This document shows positions 1 through 8,262 of a DNA stretch of 64,000 nucleotides, in pieces. The DNA is from Bacillus tuaregi (GTDB lineage Bacteria > Bacillota > Bacilli > Bacillales > Cytobacillaceae): positions 4,226,712 through 4,290,711 of the forward strand of contig NZ_LT629731.1 in the NCBI RefSeq assembly GCF_900104575.1, written 5' to 3'. How positions within the stretch are numbered: position 1 is the first letter of the stretch; each line of letters opens with the position of its first letter. Made by a program: the position numbers and the translations under genes. A model generated the notes under the pieces. That model was not told the DNA's origin, did no database searches, and saw only the letters and a program-made list of their open reading frames with translations.

Positions 1-441
1 CTTATCCATACAGTCCGTTTCCTTTGCCAAACCATATTCAAAAATTCCATAGATCATTTTGATTAATTGTTCTTGCTCTTCCTTATTTATAAGTCTTTCA
101 TTTTCCGAAAACTCACCTTGACACTCTGAGTCAATTGGAAGTTTAATCTTATGTAAATGTATCACATCATCAATGGAAAATACTGCATCCTGATCGTAGT
201 CCCTAATAAGCGAACTATAGCCAAATGATTTAAAGACTTCATTTATATTAAGATTTAGGGCTTCACATAATTCACACACTATTTCAAAGCTCGGATTACT
301 TTGCTTATTACCTTCAATTCGATTGATATACGAAGGGTTAATTTTACCATCCGTTTTTTCTGATAGCTCTTTTAATGTTAATTGTTGCCTATTTCGCTCT
401 CGTTTAACAATATCGCTAAACATTCCATCTTGTTCAATCAT
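1..441 (-). CDS. XRE-family HTH transcriptional regulator, 3' end outside window
   Basis: This is the first 147 codons of a regulator whose frame stays open to the left window edge. The start ATG follows a GGGAG ribosome binding site. Residues 8-65 form a helix-turn-helix of the XRE/HTH_3 type: the segment LTLKELSEK is followed by NPSYINRIEGNKQSNPSFE, the recognition-helix pattern of this family. A second, acidic domain follows (IDDVIHLHKIKLPID onward) and is not recognised. Such proteins usually repress their own gene or a nearby mobile-element promoter as dimers. It is transcribed away from the non-coding region on its right, so that region may contain its operator. HTH call sure; target unknown. 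Confidence 0.85.
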   Translation of the reverse strand, partial: MIEQDGMFSDIVKRERNRQQLTLKELSEKTDGKINPSYINRIEGNKQSNPSFEIVCELCEALNLNINEVFKSFGYSSLIRDYDQDAVFSIDDVIHLHKIKLPIDSECQGEFSENERLINKEEQEQLIKMIYGIFEYGLAKETDCMDK

Positions 442-1491
442 GCTGATGCTCCCTTCTTACATTAATAAGCACCATGAAAATGCCATGTCATAACTATAGA
501 ATAACAAAACTAACCTTGAAACGTAACTGCAACATATACATTCAAATACATTGATGCAATTAAATTTTTCCAATGCCCGCAAATGATAACCTTTATGGAG
601 TATCCTGGTCTTTTAAAAATAATAGTGCTTTGTTGAGTAAAAATTCAACTTGGTCAAAACATAAACCTATATATGCAACGCAAAAAAATTGATTGTTGCT
701 GTCAAGCAATATTATCAAGGGTTTTGCGAGTAATTTCCTTGCAAACTCTATAAGGAACTATGCAATTTCGTTTGCGGCCGCAAAAGGTATTAAGTAGAAC
801 CCTTCATAGTAGTTTCTATAGGTAACTGTCTTCAACCCTACAAGAATAAATTTTAATCATCGCTAACGCTCTGTGAAGCAATCTCTATGGGTGGTATGCG
901 TACATTCATGTAAAACATAACACTGGGGTTAGCAAGCATCATGCTTATTATATAAGGGATTTTATGGAAATTTCATTACTGGCACTGTTGTAAATCTCCA
1001 CACCGTACTTCAAAAGCCCTTAAATGACAATGGTAATCACAAAGCGTTGCTTTGGTGTGAACTCTCCCTGTTCTTCCCAATATCCCCTTGGAAAACCATA
1101 TTCCGTAATGCATACAGGGGTATATTAAACAGCACAAACTACAAAGGGGAGGTAGTTTAAAATTTCTCTACAATATAAAACAATAATACAAATAACATTT
1201 GAAATAAGTTAATTTACCCCCTCCCCTCAGTCATTTGCAAAAGCCAAAATAGCATACTATCCTTCGAACTTTACATATTGCTGGTGATTTCAAAAGCGTC
1301 AGCTTTCCATTAAAATTTGCTTTACTGAAAGTGCAATCCATCCACATGAATACAACAAAATTCAATATACATTGATGAACTTACATTTATCCAAAATTCA
1401 CAAAGGGGAAGTTCTCTCTTTACAAATTTATAAGTAAAACCACAAATCGTTGCTCGAACACGATAGAGCAGGTTTGCTATATAGTTTCCTC
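442..1491. other. About 1.05 kb non-coding region, candidate plasmid origin
   Basis: No convincing gene is visible between the divergent regulator and the primase-helicase. The stretch has a 14-bp perfect palindrome with a NotI-type core (TTTGCGGCCGCAAA at 771-784) and several TTGC/GCAA-rich words around 670-790. The words ATACATTGATG recur at about 547 and 1369. No regular iteron array was found. Its place directly upstream of a D5/P4-type replication helicase makes it the best candidate for the origin served by that protein, but that is position-based inference. Confidence 0.35.
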
Positions 1492-1522
1492 TTGACCTCT
1501 TGTATGATTAGGTTGTAATCAT
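1492..1522 (+). promoter_or_regulatory. Probable promoter with overlapping inverted-repeat operator
   Basis: TTGACC at 1492-1497 could serve as a -35 box, with TAATCA at 1516-1521 as a weak -10 box 18 bp away. The interval contains the inverted repeat ATGATTA-ggttg-TAATCAT (1504-1522), flanked by a second pair, CTTGTA at 1499 and TACAAG at 1526. This dyad over the promoter looks like a repressor site; the divergent XRE protein is an obvious candidate binder. A strong AAGGAGGAG site follows just before the primase-helicase start. Confidence 0.45.
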
Positions 1523-1545
1523 TAATACAAGGAGGAGAATACAAA

Positions 1546-3705
1546 ATGCAACAGGAATTACGCAAATATATTCCAGATCAATTAAAAAAAAGGAACCAAT
1601 GGATTATCCTTAATGGGGAGAACGATTTACTTTCCAATCAAAAATCCCAAGAATCCTTGCAAAACAACACTCAATTAGAATTATTATCATTCGAAAAGGC
1701 CTGTAAAATTGCAGATTCAAACTCTTTAGATGTATTGGGGTTTGTTATGACAAAAGATGATCCATTTGTAGCTGTAATCATAAAAGATTGCCTAAATTAC
1801 CAAGGTGAATTAAACCAACTTGGTATGGAGATTACAAATCAGATTAACAGTTATACAGAATACGATAATGATAATCTTCAAATCATTTGTGAAGGAATAC
1901 TTCCGTCTGGCAATCAAAATAAGCCACTATATGGCATTGAACTCTTAGATAATGGAATCCTTTCACTAACAGGTGACGCTATGTATGGAAATTTACAAAT
2001 TACTGACTCCACAAGAGAATTAGTACAAATTTACAACAAGTATTTCTGTGGTGTTGAAAAGCTCCCTAATCAAAAATCGGCTAAGCCAATCCCCTCCAAA
2101 AAAGGAATTATTGAATACCTTAGCAAAATGGAGCAAGGTTCTAAATTAATGGATTTGTTCGAAGGGATTTGGAAGCCATATTATGACTCACATTTGGAAG
2201 CAGACTTAGCACTTTGCACTGCTCTTGGAATTGCTACAAACAATAACAAAGAGTTAGTAGATGCAACCTTTCGTTCCTCGAAGTTATTTAGAAAAAGTTG
2301 GGATAATGAGTTTTATAGAGGAAATACCTATGGAGAGATAATATTGAGGGAAGCACTTAATCCTTCCTCCAAGAAAGATTTCATTGACAACCAACGCTTT
2401 TTAGAACCAACGGACTCGTTGCCTCCCTGGTATGTGACTGGTGATAATGGAAAGCTATCGTTTACTCCCGCAGTTCTTGCAGAGCATCTTTCAAATACCG
2501 AATCCATCATCTATTCAAATAGTAAGTATTACCAATATAATAAAGGAATTTATAAAGAACTTACCACGCAAGAAGTTAAAAGCATAATTCAACGAAACCT
2601 CTTGAAACGTCATGTGAAACCCACACACCTAAAAGACACAGAGGAATTCCTCAAAATCCTAAGCCACCATCCAGATCATATTTTAAATGGAGAAGCATCA
2701 AATCATCTCATTAACTTTAAAAACGGTATTTTGAATGTCTATACTAAGGAGTTTTCCCCACACACTCCACAACACCTATCCTCTATCCAAATGGATTGCT
2801 ACTACGACCTTTCTTCCGAAGCTCCTAACTTCCAAACGTATTTGTCTCAAATTCTTGATGATGATACCCTTCCTCTTGCCCAAGAATTACTCGGTTATCT
2901 CTTGATTCCAAACACTCAGGCTCAAAAGGCATTTATCCTTTACGGCCCTGGCCGTACAGGTAAATCTACTTTCTTACAGATTATCGAGATGATCATTGGG
3001 AACAACAACATTAGTAATGTTTCATGGCAAGGTTTAGAGGATAAGTTTCAACCTGCTACTCTTTATGGAAAGTTAGTCAATCTTTTTGGCGACTTACCTG
3101 CTACCTCATTGAAAGATACCGCAAACTTCAAAGCTCTTACAGGCGGTGACACAATTAATGCCCAATTCAAAAACCAACAGATATTCTCCTTTAAAAATAA
3201 GGCACGTCTTGTATTTAGCTGTAATCAACTTCCTTCAAATAATGTAGACCGAACGGATGCCTTTTATCGCCGAATCATCCTTATTCCCTTTGTAAACCAA
3301 GTTCCATCTGATCAAATTGATTCCAACCTTATCCAAAAATTAAAAAAGGAAAAAGACGGTATTGTTCAATGGGCGTTACAGGGTTTATACCGTTTACTGA
3401 AAAACGACTTCAAGTTCTCAAGGAGTGTGGTAGCAGATCAAATCCTTGATCAATATAAAATGAATAATGATAGTGTTCTGTGGTTTATGAAAAATTATTG
3501 CGAACTAAACTTTGAAACAAGATGCTATAGCCAAGACTTATACAACGCATATAAATCCCAATGTAAAATGAATGGACTGCAAGCTAAAACACAGCCACAG
3601 TTTAACGATGATATTCTCAAATACTCAAATGGAAGTGTTCTAAAAGACAAAGAAGGAAAAACAAAAAGAGCTATTTATCGAGGAATTTCATTTCAAATGT
3701 CCTGA
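1546..3705 (+). CDS. D5/P4-type primase-helicase (SF3 helicase) with degenerate primase domain
   Basis: This 719-residue protein is built like phage/plasmid P4-family primases. The N-terminal part (about 1-160) aligns by eye with the NrS-1-like prim-pol domain, a middle D5_N-type region (about 300-420) contains NFKNGILN, and a C-terminal superfamily 3 helicase follows. The helicase is intact: Walker A GPGRTGKST at 467-475, a B-like segment ending FGDLP near 517, sensor FSCNQLP near 560, and an RR pair at 575-576. In the N-terminal domain the expected DxD metal motif reads DPFVAVIIKDC (72-82) and the expected SPSGxGxH reads YDNDNLQ, so catalytic Asp and His are gone. It probably unwinds the replication origin and needs priming from elsewhere. 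The start has a strong ribosome binding site. Next downstream is parM. Confidence 0.88.
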   Translation: MQQELRKYIPDQLKKRNQWIILNGENDLLSNQKSQESLQNNTQLELLSFEKACKIADSNSLDVLGFVMTKDDPFVAVIIKDCLNYQGELNQLGMEITNQINSYTEYDNDNLQIICEGILPSGNQNKPLYGIELLDNGILSLTGDAMYGNLQITDSTRELVQIYNKYFCGVEKLPNQKSAKPIPSKKGIIEYLSKMEQGSKLMDLFEGIWKPYYDSHLEADLALCTALGIATNNNKELVDATFRSSKLFRKSWDNEFYRGNTYGEIILREALNPSSKKDFIDNQRFLEPTDSLPPWYVTGDNGKLSFTPAVLAEHLSNTESIIYSNSKYYQYNKGIYKELTTQEVKSIIQRNLLKRHVKPTHLKDTEEFLKILSHHPDHILNGEASNHLINFKNGILNVYTKEFSPHTPQHLSSIQMDCYYDLSSEAPNFQTYLSQILDDDTLPLAQELLGYLLIPNTQAQKAFILYGPGRTGKSTFLQIIEMIIGNNNISNVSWQGLEDKFQPATLYGKLVNLFGDLPATSLKDTANFKALTGGDTINAQFKNQQIFSFKNKARLVFSCNQLPSNNVDRTDAFYRRIILIPFVNQVPSDQIDSNLIQKLKKEKDGIVQWALQGLYRLLKNDFKFSRSVVADQILDQYKMNNDSVLWFMKNYCELNFETRCYSQDLYNAYKSQCKMNGLQAKTQPQFNDDILKYSNGSVLKDKEGKTKRAIYRGISFQMS

Positions 3706-3757
3706 CTTTAGCATAATTGCACATCCAACGATTAAATTACACACTGTAAATAGTGAG

Positions 3758-3823
3758 ACAATATCGTACTTTATAAGAACTTCTTCGACAAAAAAAGTGC
3801 GATATTGTGTTATAAGTTCGCAC
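3758..3823. promoter_or_regulatory. Inverted-repeat region upstream of parM, candidate parC centromere/operator
   Basis: Two 15-bp arms, ACAATATCGTACTTT (3758-3772) and AAAGTGCGATATTGT (3794-3808), are inverted with 14 of 15 matches. A nested pair GTGCGA/TCGCAC (3797-3802 and 3818-3823) and a repeated TTATAAG (3771 and 3810) lie within it. In ParMR systems, ParR binds repeats just upstream of parM, which serve both as centromere and as operator. Location and symmetry fit that role. The arms are fewer than the 10 or so repeats of R1-type parC, so a simple operator is also possible. Confidence 0.5.
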
Positions 3824-3868
3824 TCTATTAAATAGAATAAAGAAACTACTAAAAAGGAGGAATTAACA

Positions 3869-4855
3869 ATGAACAAAAAGTTTAACTTTGCCATCGATTG
3901 CGGAAAATCCGAGTGTAAATATGTCGGTAAATTTGATGGCACGTTACACCTTAGTAAATTTAAAAATAGTGTCATAGAAATAGATGATCTTGGTACTGAA
4001 ATTGCATTAAATAGCTTTCATGTAGAGTATGAGGAAAGGAGTTTTCTGGTAGGCGATATGGTCGGCGATAATACCGACTTTGAGTTAAGTAAACAGAATC
4101 ACAGTCACAGATTATCCATTTATTTAGCAATAACAAGGCTTCTTGAACAAGCTGAAAAGTCGAAAGAGCCTATTGCCTTTGCCCAAATAAACCTCTCCGT
4201 AAATATTCCCCTAAGTTTATATAAGTCCCAACAGAAAAAAACAGAGTTTGCTGAATACCTAAGAAATAATGGTCAACTAATTGCAATGAGCGTTAATGGA
4301 AAACCGTTCACATTTCGTATTCAAACCATCTTTTTACTTCCCGAAGGTCTTGGTAATGTCTATCAGAATATGGATAAATACAGGGATAAGAGGGTTTTAA
4401 TAATTGATATCGGCAGTCTTAATGTGAATTACCTGGAACTAACTAACCTTGTACCGCAGTATGATAAAATGGCTGTCAGTACGCTTGGTATCAACATTCT
4501 GCGTGGGAAAATTGCCGAAACACTAAGTAGTAAATATGGCACGATGATTGCTGATGATGTTGTTGAACAAATTTTTAAAGAAAAGTATCTTTATTTAGAT
4601 GGAGTCAAACAAGTCGAAAGTAAAGACATTATTGAAAAAATGATTGAAAATCACGTACAAATGGTCATTAACTATGCAAAAAGCCGAAAGATTTCCTTTT
4701 CAAACACATCTGTTGTTTTTGTTGGAGGCGGTTCAATACTTCTACAAGATTTTCTTTCGCAATTTCCCTTCGCTATTATCGCTCCAAACCCTCAATTTGC
4801 TAACGTCTTATCCTTTTTCAAAGTATTAGAGGCAAAGACCATTGTCAAATCGTAA
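3869..4855 (+). CDS. parM: ParM/StbA-like actin-family plasmid segregation protein
   Basis: A 328-residue protein of the actin/Hsp70 ATPase fold, close to the usual 320-350 residues for ParM. The phosphate-1 loop is FAIDCGKSECK (7-17), the phosphate-2 loop IIDIGSLNVN (178-187), and the adenosine motif VFVGGGS (283-289). VGDM near 61-64 is also typical. ParM polymerises into filaments that push sister plasmids apart when capped by ParR bound to its centromere. An AAGGAGG site precedes the ATG. The next ORF overlaps its 3' end, as expected for parR. The family is clear; which ParM/Alp subgroup it belongs to is not. Confidence 0.87.
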   Translation: MNKKFNFAIDCGKSECKYVGKFDGTLHLSKFKNSVIEIDDLGTEIALNSFHVEYEERSFLVGDMVGDNTDFELSKQNHSHRLSIYLAITRLLEQAEKSKEPIAFAQINLSVNIPLSLYKSQQKKTEFAEYLRNNGQLIAMSVNGKPFTFRIQTIFLLPEGLGNVYQNMDKYRDKRVLIIDIGSLNVNYLELTNLVPQYDKMAVSTLGINILRGKIAETLSSKYGTMIADDVVEQIFKEKYLYLDGVKQVESKDIIEKMIENHVQMVINYAKSRKISFSNTSVVFVGGGSILLQDFLSQFPFAIIAPNPQFANVLSFFKVLEAKTIVKS

Positions 4856-5144
4856 ACTCTCCATTAGCTTTAAACGAAAATATCATGATGTCTACGTCTT
4901 TTTAAACCACTTAAAAGATAACAAAGAGAATGTCAGTGATTATATTTGTGGATTAGTAAAAGCAGATATGAATAAAGAGAATACACAAGATACTTTTATT
5001 CAGGATGAAGTGCGTAAAGTTGTAATTGAAACGCTTCTTGCAGGTAATCTACCTCTAAATCAGCTTCCCGATAATAAAGTAACAACTTTAAATGAGGATA
5101 ATCAACGGAGTGAGGATATAGATTTGCTAAACCAATTGTTCTAA
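4842..5144 (+). CDS. ParR-like centromere-binding adaptor (probable)
   Basis: A 100-residue basic-then-acidic protein starting at TTG inside the 3' end of parM (14-nt overlap), with GAGG upstream; such coupling is typical of parMR operons. The N-terminal 45 residues (RKLSISFKRKYHDVYVFL followed by SDYICGLVKADM) fit a short beta strand plus two helices, i.e. the ribbon-helix-helix DNA-binding fold of ParR. The C-terminal half is acidic and probably contacts the ParM filament. Direct family recognition is weak because ParR sequences diverge quickly; the call rests on size, order, overlap and fold pattern. Confidence 0.65.
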   Translation: MSNRKLSISFKRKYHDVYVFLNHLKDNKENVSDYICGLVKADMNKENTQDTFIQDEVRKVVIETLLAGNLPLNQLPDNKVTTLNEDNQRSEDIDLLNQLF

Positions 5145-5155
5145 TTTTCATTAGA

Positions 5156-5183
5156 AAAGGGAGACTGTATATAGTCTCCCTTT
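5156..5183. terminator. Intrinsic terminator after the par operon
   Basis: A 12-bp perfect stem (AAAGGGAGACT... paired with AGTCTCCCTTT) with a short loop, A-rich on one side and T-rich on the other, lies between the convergent ends of the par operon and the Type III restriction operon. It can act in both directions. Confidence 0.8.
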
Positions 5184-5242
5184 AGCATTTTGAAATCCCA
5201 GATACCAGATTTCTTTTTTATTATTTGATCTAAACCAATGAT

Positions 5243-8200
5243 TTAACTCTCTTTAAAGCTCAACTGCTTAGACTCTTCTAAATCCATCCAATCATGACTT
5301 GTAGAAGTAACAACTCGATAACTAACACCAATCTTATCAAAATATTTCATCGCACATAAGATTTTACGTTTTTCTTGTGGGAATCGAAGCTCTTCAAGTT
5401 TTAATCCACCTTTTGTTTCTCTTACTAATTCGAGTTTCAATTTACCATCGTAGTTTCTTACAATTGCCCAATCGGGATTGTAGTTTCCGATTATTTTCGG
5501 TAAAAGAATCTTAAACTTTGGCGGAAACTTGAAGTAAAGGATGGTGTTATCTTTTTCAACATCGGGTTTGATTTGATTTTCAATAAAATCACGCTCTACG
5601 TCTGAGTCTACCTGTACCTTATCATATAAACCTGCTCTCCCTGCCTCAATCAGTTCACGTTGAGGCTGTTTAACCATCTCAGGGAAAAGTTCATCTAAAT
5701 CATAGACCTCAGTGTTATCGTCAATTTCAAATTCAATATTATCAACAATATGATCGCTTAAAGTGATACGAATTTGAGATAAAAACTCTGAAATCCAACC
5801 TTCAGGATTATAGAAAATCTTTTCTTTCTGTTCCTTAGTAACTCGTTTAAAAATCTCCACTATTGTCTTTTTTGTTAAATTTGTTTCATTGGCTGTACGA
5901 GTAATGAAGTCTGGAATTGGATAGGTTGACTTTTCTGCTTGCTCAACCTGCTTTTTTGGTTTTTCAGCTTTCTCAGTTTGAAACTTATACGGTTCATACT
6001 TTTTAACAGTAATTTCATTAGTGAATTTCACATATGGTTCACCATATATTTCACCCATATGAAGGACTTTAAAACCTCGTAATTTTTCATCTTTCGTTAC
6101 TTTCTTGAGGTCATCGTCTGCTTCTACATAAATCTCATTTTCAATCTTACTCCCTCTTGTATCCTCCATTTGAATTTTTAACTTTGCCCGCTCTTCCTCA
6201 AGTGCAACGAGCGAAATTTTATATTCACACATAATGAAGCGGCCTTTTGAAACCTCAATGAGAGGTGATGGGAATTTGGCATTATTGATCTTTTCAACAC
6301 ATTGTTCAATAAGTTTTTCTGTATCAACCGATACTTTATAAGACATTTTTTTGTTAAGTTTTCTCCAAAATTCGGTAAACTCCTCTGACTTATAAATAGT
6401 GTCCTTGCGATTTACCTCACTTGGTTCTGGTGTCTTTGGAGTTGGTGGTGCATCCACTCCATCTTCAATATATTCTTGCTGTAATCGTGAAACAAATGAT
6501 TCATACTGCTCATTAGCCACGACAGTTAGTACATTTATATTATGATTTTCAGCTCTTTTACCTTCCTGATCAACAGCCAGTCGTAATCCACGCCCAATTT
6601 CTTGACGCTTTTTCATTGTTGAACTTGTTTGGTTTAGTGTACAAATTTGGAATACATTTGGATTATCCCATCCCTCTTTCAAGGCCGAATGAGCAAAGAT
6701 AAAAGAAACTGGTTCATCAAAACTTAGGAGCCGTTCCTTATCCTTCATTATTAGTTCAAATGCTTGTTTTTCCATTTCACGTTGTTTTTGGTTTTTGCCC
6801 TCAGTATCAACAGCTTCCTCTTCAGAAGAATCTGCTTTAGGCTTTGCAAAGTAACCTTGCCTTACATCCAGTGCAGATAAGGCTTTAAATTCATCGTAAT
6901 GGAGTTTTAAACGTTCAAAACTTTCATCGAACAGTCTTTTAATCATCCCATCTTGTGCAGTATAATTTTTAACTTTATCAATAAAGAACAGAGATAATAC
7001 CTTTATTCCTTGTGACTTCAATGCTTGTTGTCGTTGCATATGTACACTTATGGTTCTTTCAATTTGAGATCTAAAGATACTCTCCTTTGATAACATTGAA
7101 TCGCTCACTGACAAAGTAATCCCATTTTCAAACGATACAATTTGTTCTTCCTCTTGTTTGCCGTACCTAATGTCATCTACAATAAATTGCTCATAATCAC
7201 GATTCTTTGTTTTATTAAATAAGTCGTCACCTTGTTTTAACGTAATATCTCTTTCAACCAACTGTCCCTTTTCCAACACCAAAGCCCTAACTATAGCTGA
7301 AAGTGGTTTTCTTTTTATCTCTAACAAACGTAGAATACCCTCATTAAGATTGCCCAATTCAGAAATCCCAATTACCTCAATTTGCTTAACAAGATTATTC
7401 CTAAAAGCATCAATCGGAGTTAAACGATAAACTAAATTGGGAGTTTCCCGATGTGTCGCTGAATATCTAAGTACAAATAGAGGCTTTAGTGTACGTATTG
7501 CTTCTTTTGCCTTAGTCGTTTCAAAATTCTGTGCTTCATCTAAAATCATTATTGGTCTTGTTGCCTGGATATACTCATAAGGCTTCCACTCACCTTGTAA
7601 CTTTTCTGTATGTTTAAAAATATTATTACTTGCCTTATTAAATGCATCGATTGTCATAACCATTACAGTTAAATCAGTATTATTTGCAAAAGTATTCAAT
7701 TCTCCTAATTTTGTACTATCATAAGGAATAACCGTTACATCTTGATTATCATACAGTTGACGGAAGTGATTTCTCATTGTATTTAGAGACTTTATTACAC
7801 CTTGATATATCGCAACACTTGGAACAACAATAATAAATTTCGAAAAGCCATATCTCTTCCTTAACTCATACAAACTTCTCAAATAAACATAGGTCTTACC
7901 CGTTCCCGTCTCCATTTCAACCGTAAAATGGGGTACACGTATCGAGTCATTTCCCGCTACCTCCAGTACCATTCCATCATCAACAAACAAGTCATCGGAG
8001 AATTCCAATTCGCTACCACGATTTTCTTCATTATTTCGTTCTTGAATCATCTGTAAATTCTCGAATAACAAAATTTCATCTAAGAATTCATCAGGTGAAA
8101 AGTTCGGAGTAACGTCGTTCATTGTGCCAGGAGGCAAGTCAATTTGTTCCTGATAAGGTACTCCTTCAAACAAATCAACAACACTGGAAATGGCATCTAA

Positions 8201-8248
8201 TTGGAACGATTGGTCAGGATCGTATTGAAGCGTTAGTTTCTTCGCCAT
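5243..8248 (-). CDS. res: Type III restriction enzyme, Res subunit (DEAD helicase-nuclease)
   Basis: This 1001-residue protein has the length and layout of EcoP1I/EcoP15I Res. Superfamily 2 helicase motifs are METGTGKT (112-119), LDEAQ (236-240) and SATH; the helicase C-terminal half includes a QEIGRGLRLAVD-type motif VI. The nuclease is C-terminal: PDW at 925-927 and ELVRETKG at 941-948 form the PD-(D/E)XK core (Asp926, Glu944, Lys946). Res cuts DNA only in complex with Mod, after ATP-driven communication between inversely oriented sites. GGAGGTGA precedes the ATG. It follows mod by 14 nt and ends the five-gene operon. No broken motif was seen, so the enzyme looks functional. Confidence 0.95.
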   Translation of the reverse strand: MAKKLTLQYDPDQSFQLDAISSVVDLFEGVPYQEQIDLPPGTMNDVTPNFSPDEFLDEILLFENLQMIQERNNEENRGSELEFSDDLFVDDGMVLEVAGNDSIRVPHFTVEMETGTGKTYVYLRSLYELRKRYGFSKFIIVVPSVAIYQGVIKSLNTMRNHFRQLYDNQDVTVIPYDSTKLGELNTFANNTDLTVMVMTIDAFNKASNNIFKHTEKLQGEWKPYEYIQATRPIMILDEAQNFETTKAKEAIRTLKPLFVLRYSATHRETPNLVYRLTPIDAFRNNLVKQIEVIGISELGNLNEGILRLLEIKRKPLSAIVRALVLEKGQLVERDITLKQGDDLFNKTKNRDYEQFIVDDIRYGKQEEEQIVSFENGITLSVSDSMLSKESIFRSQIERTISVHMQRQQALKSQGIKVLSLFFIDKVKNYTAQDGMIKRLFDESFERLKLHYDEFKALSALDVRQGYFAKPKADSSEEEAVDTEGKNQKQREMEKQAFELIMKDKERLLSFDEPVSFIFAHSALKEGWDNPNVFQICTLNQTSSTMKKRQEIGRGLRLAVDQEGKRAENHNINVLTVVANEQYESFVSRLQQEYIEDGVDAPPTPKTPEPSEVNRKDTIYKSEEFTEFWRKLNKKMSYKVSVDTEKLIEQCVEKINNAKFPSPLIEVSKGRFIMCEYKISLVALEEERAKLKIQMEDTRGSKIENEIYVEADDDLKKVTKDEKLRGFKVLHMGEIYGEPYVKFTNEITVKKYEPYKFQTEKAEKPKKQVEQAEKSTYPIPDFITRTANETNLTKKTIVEIFKRVTKEQKEKIFYNPEGWISEFLSQIRITLSDHIVDNIEFEIDDNTEVYDLDELFPEMVKQPQRELIEAGRAGLYDKVQVDSDVERDFIENQIKPDVEKDNTILYFKFPPKFKILLPKIIGNYNPDWAIVRNYDGKLKLELVRETKGGLKLEELRFPQEKRKILCAMKYFDKIGVSYRVVTSTSHDWMDLEESKQLSFKES

Positions 8249-8262
8249 TTAGTTCACCTCCA

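Noticed and set aside
771-784. NotI-core palindrome as an attachment site
   Set aside because: A single 14-bp palindrome with no second copy or recombinase gene nearby is not enough.
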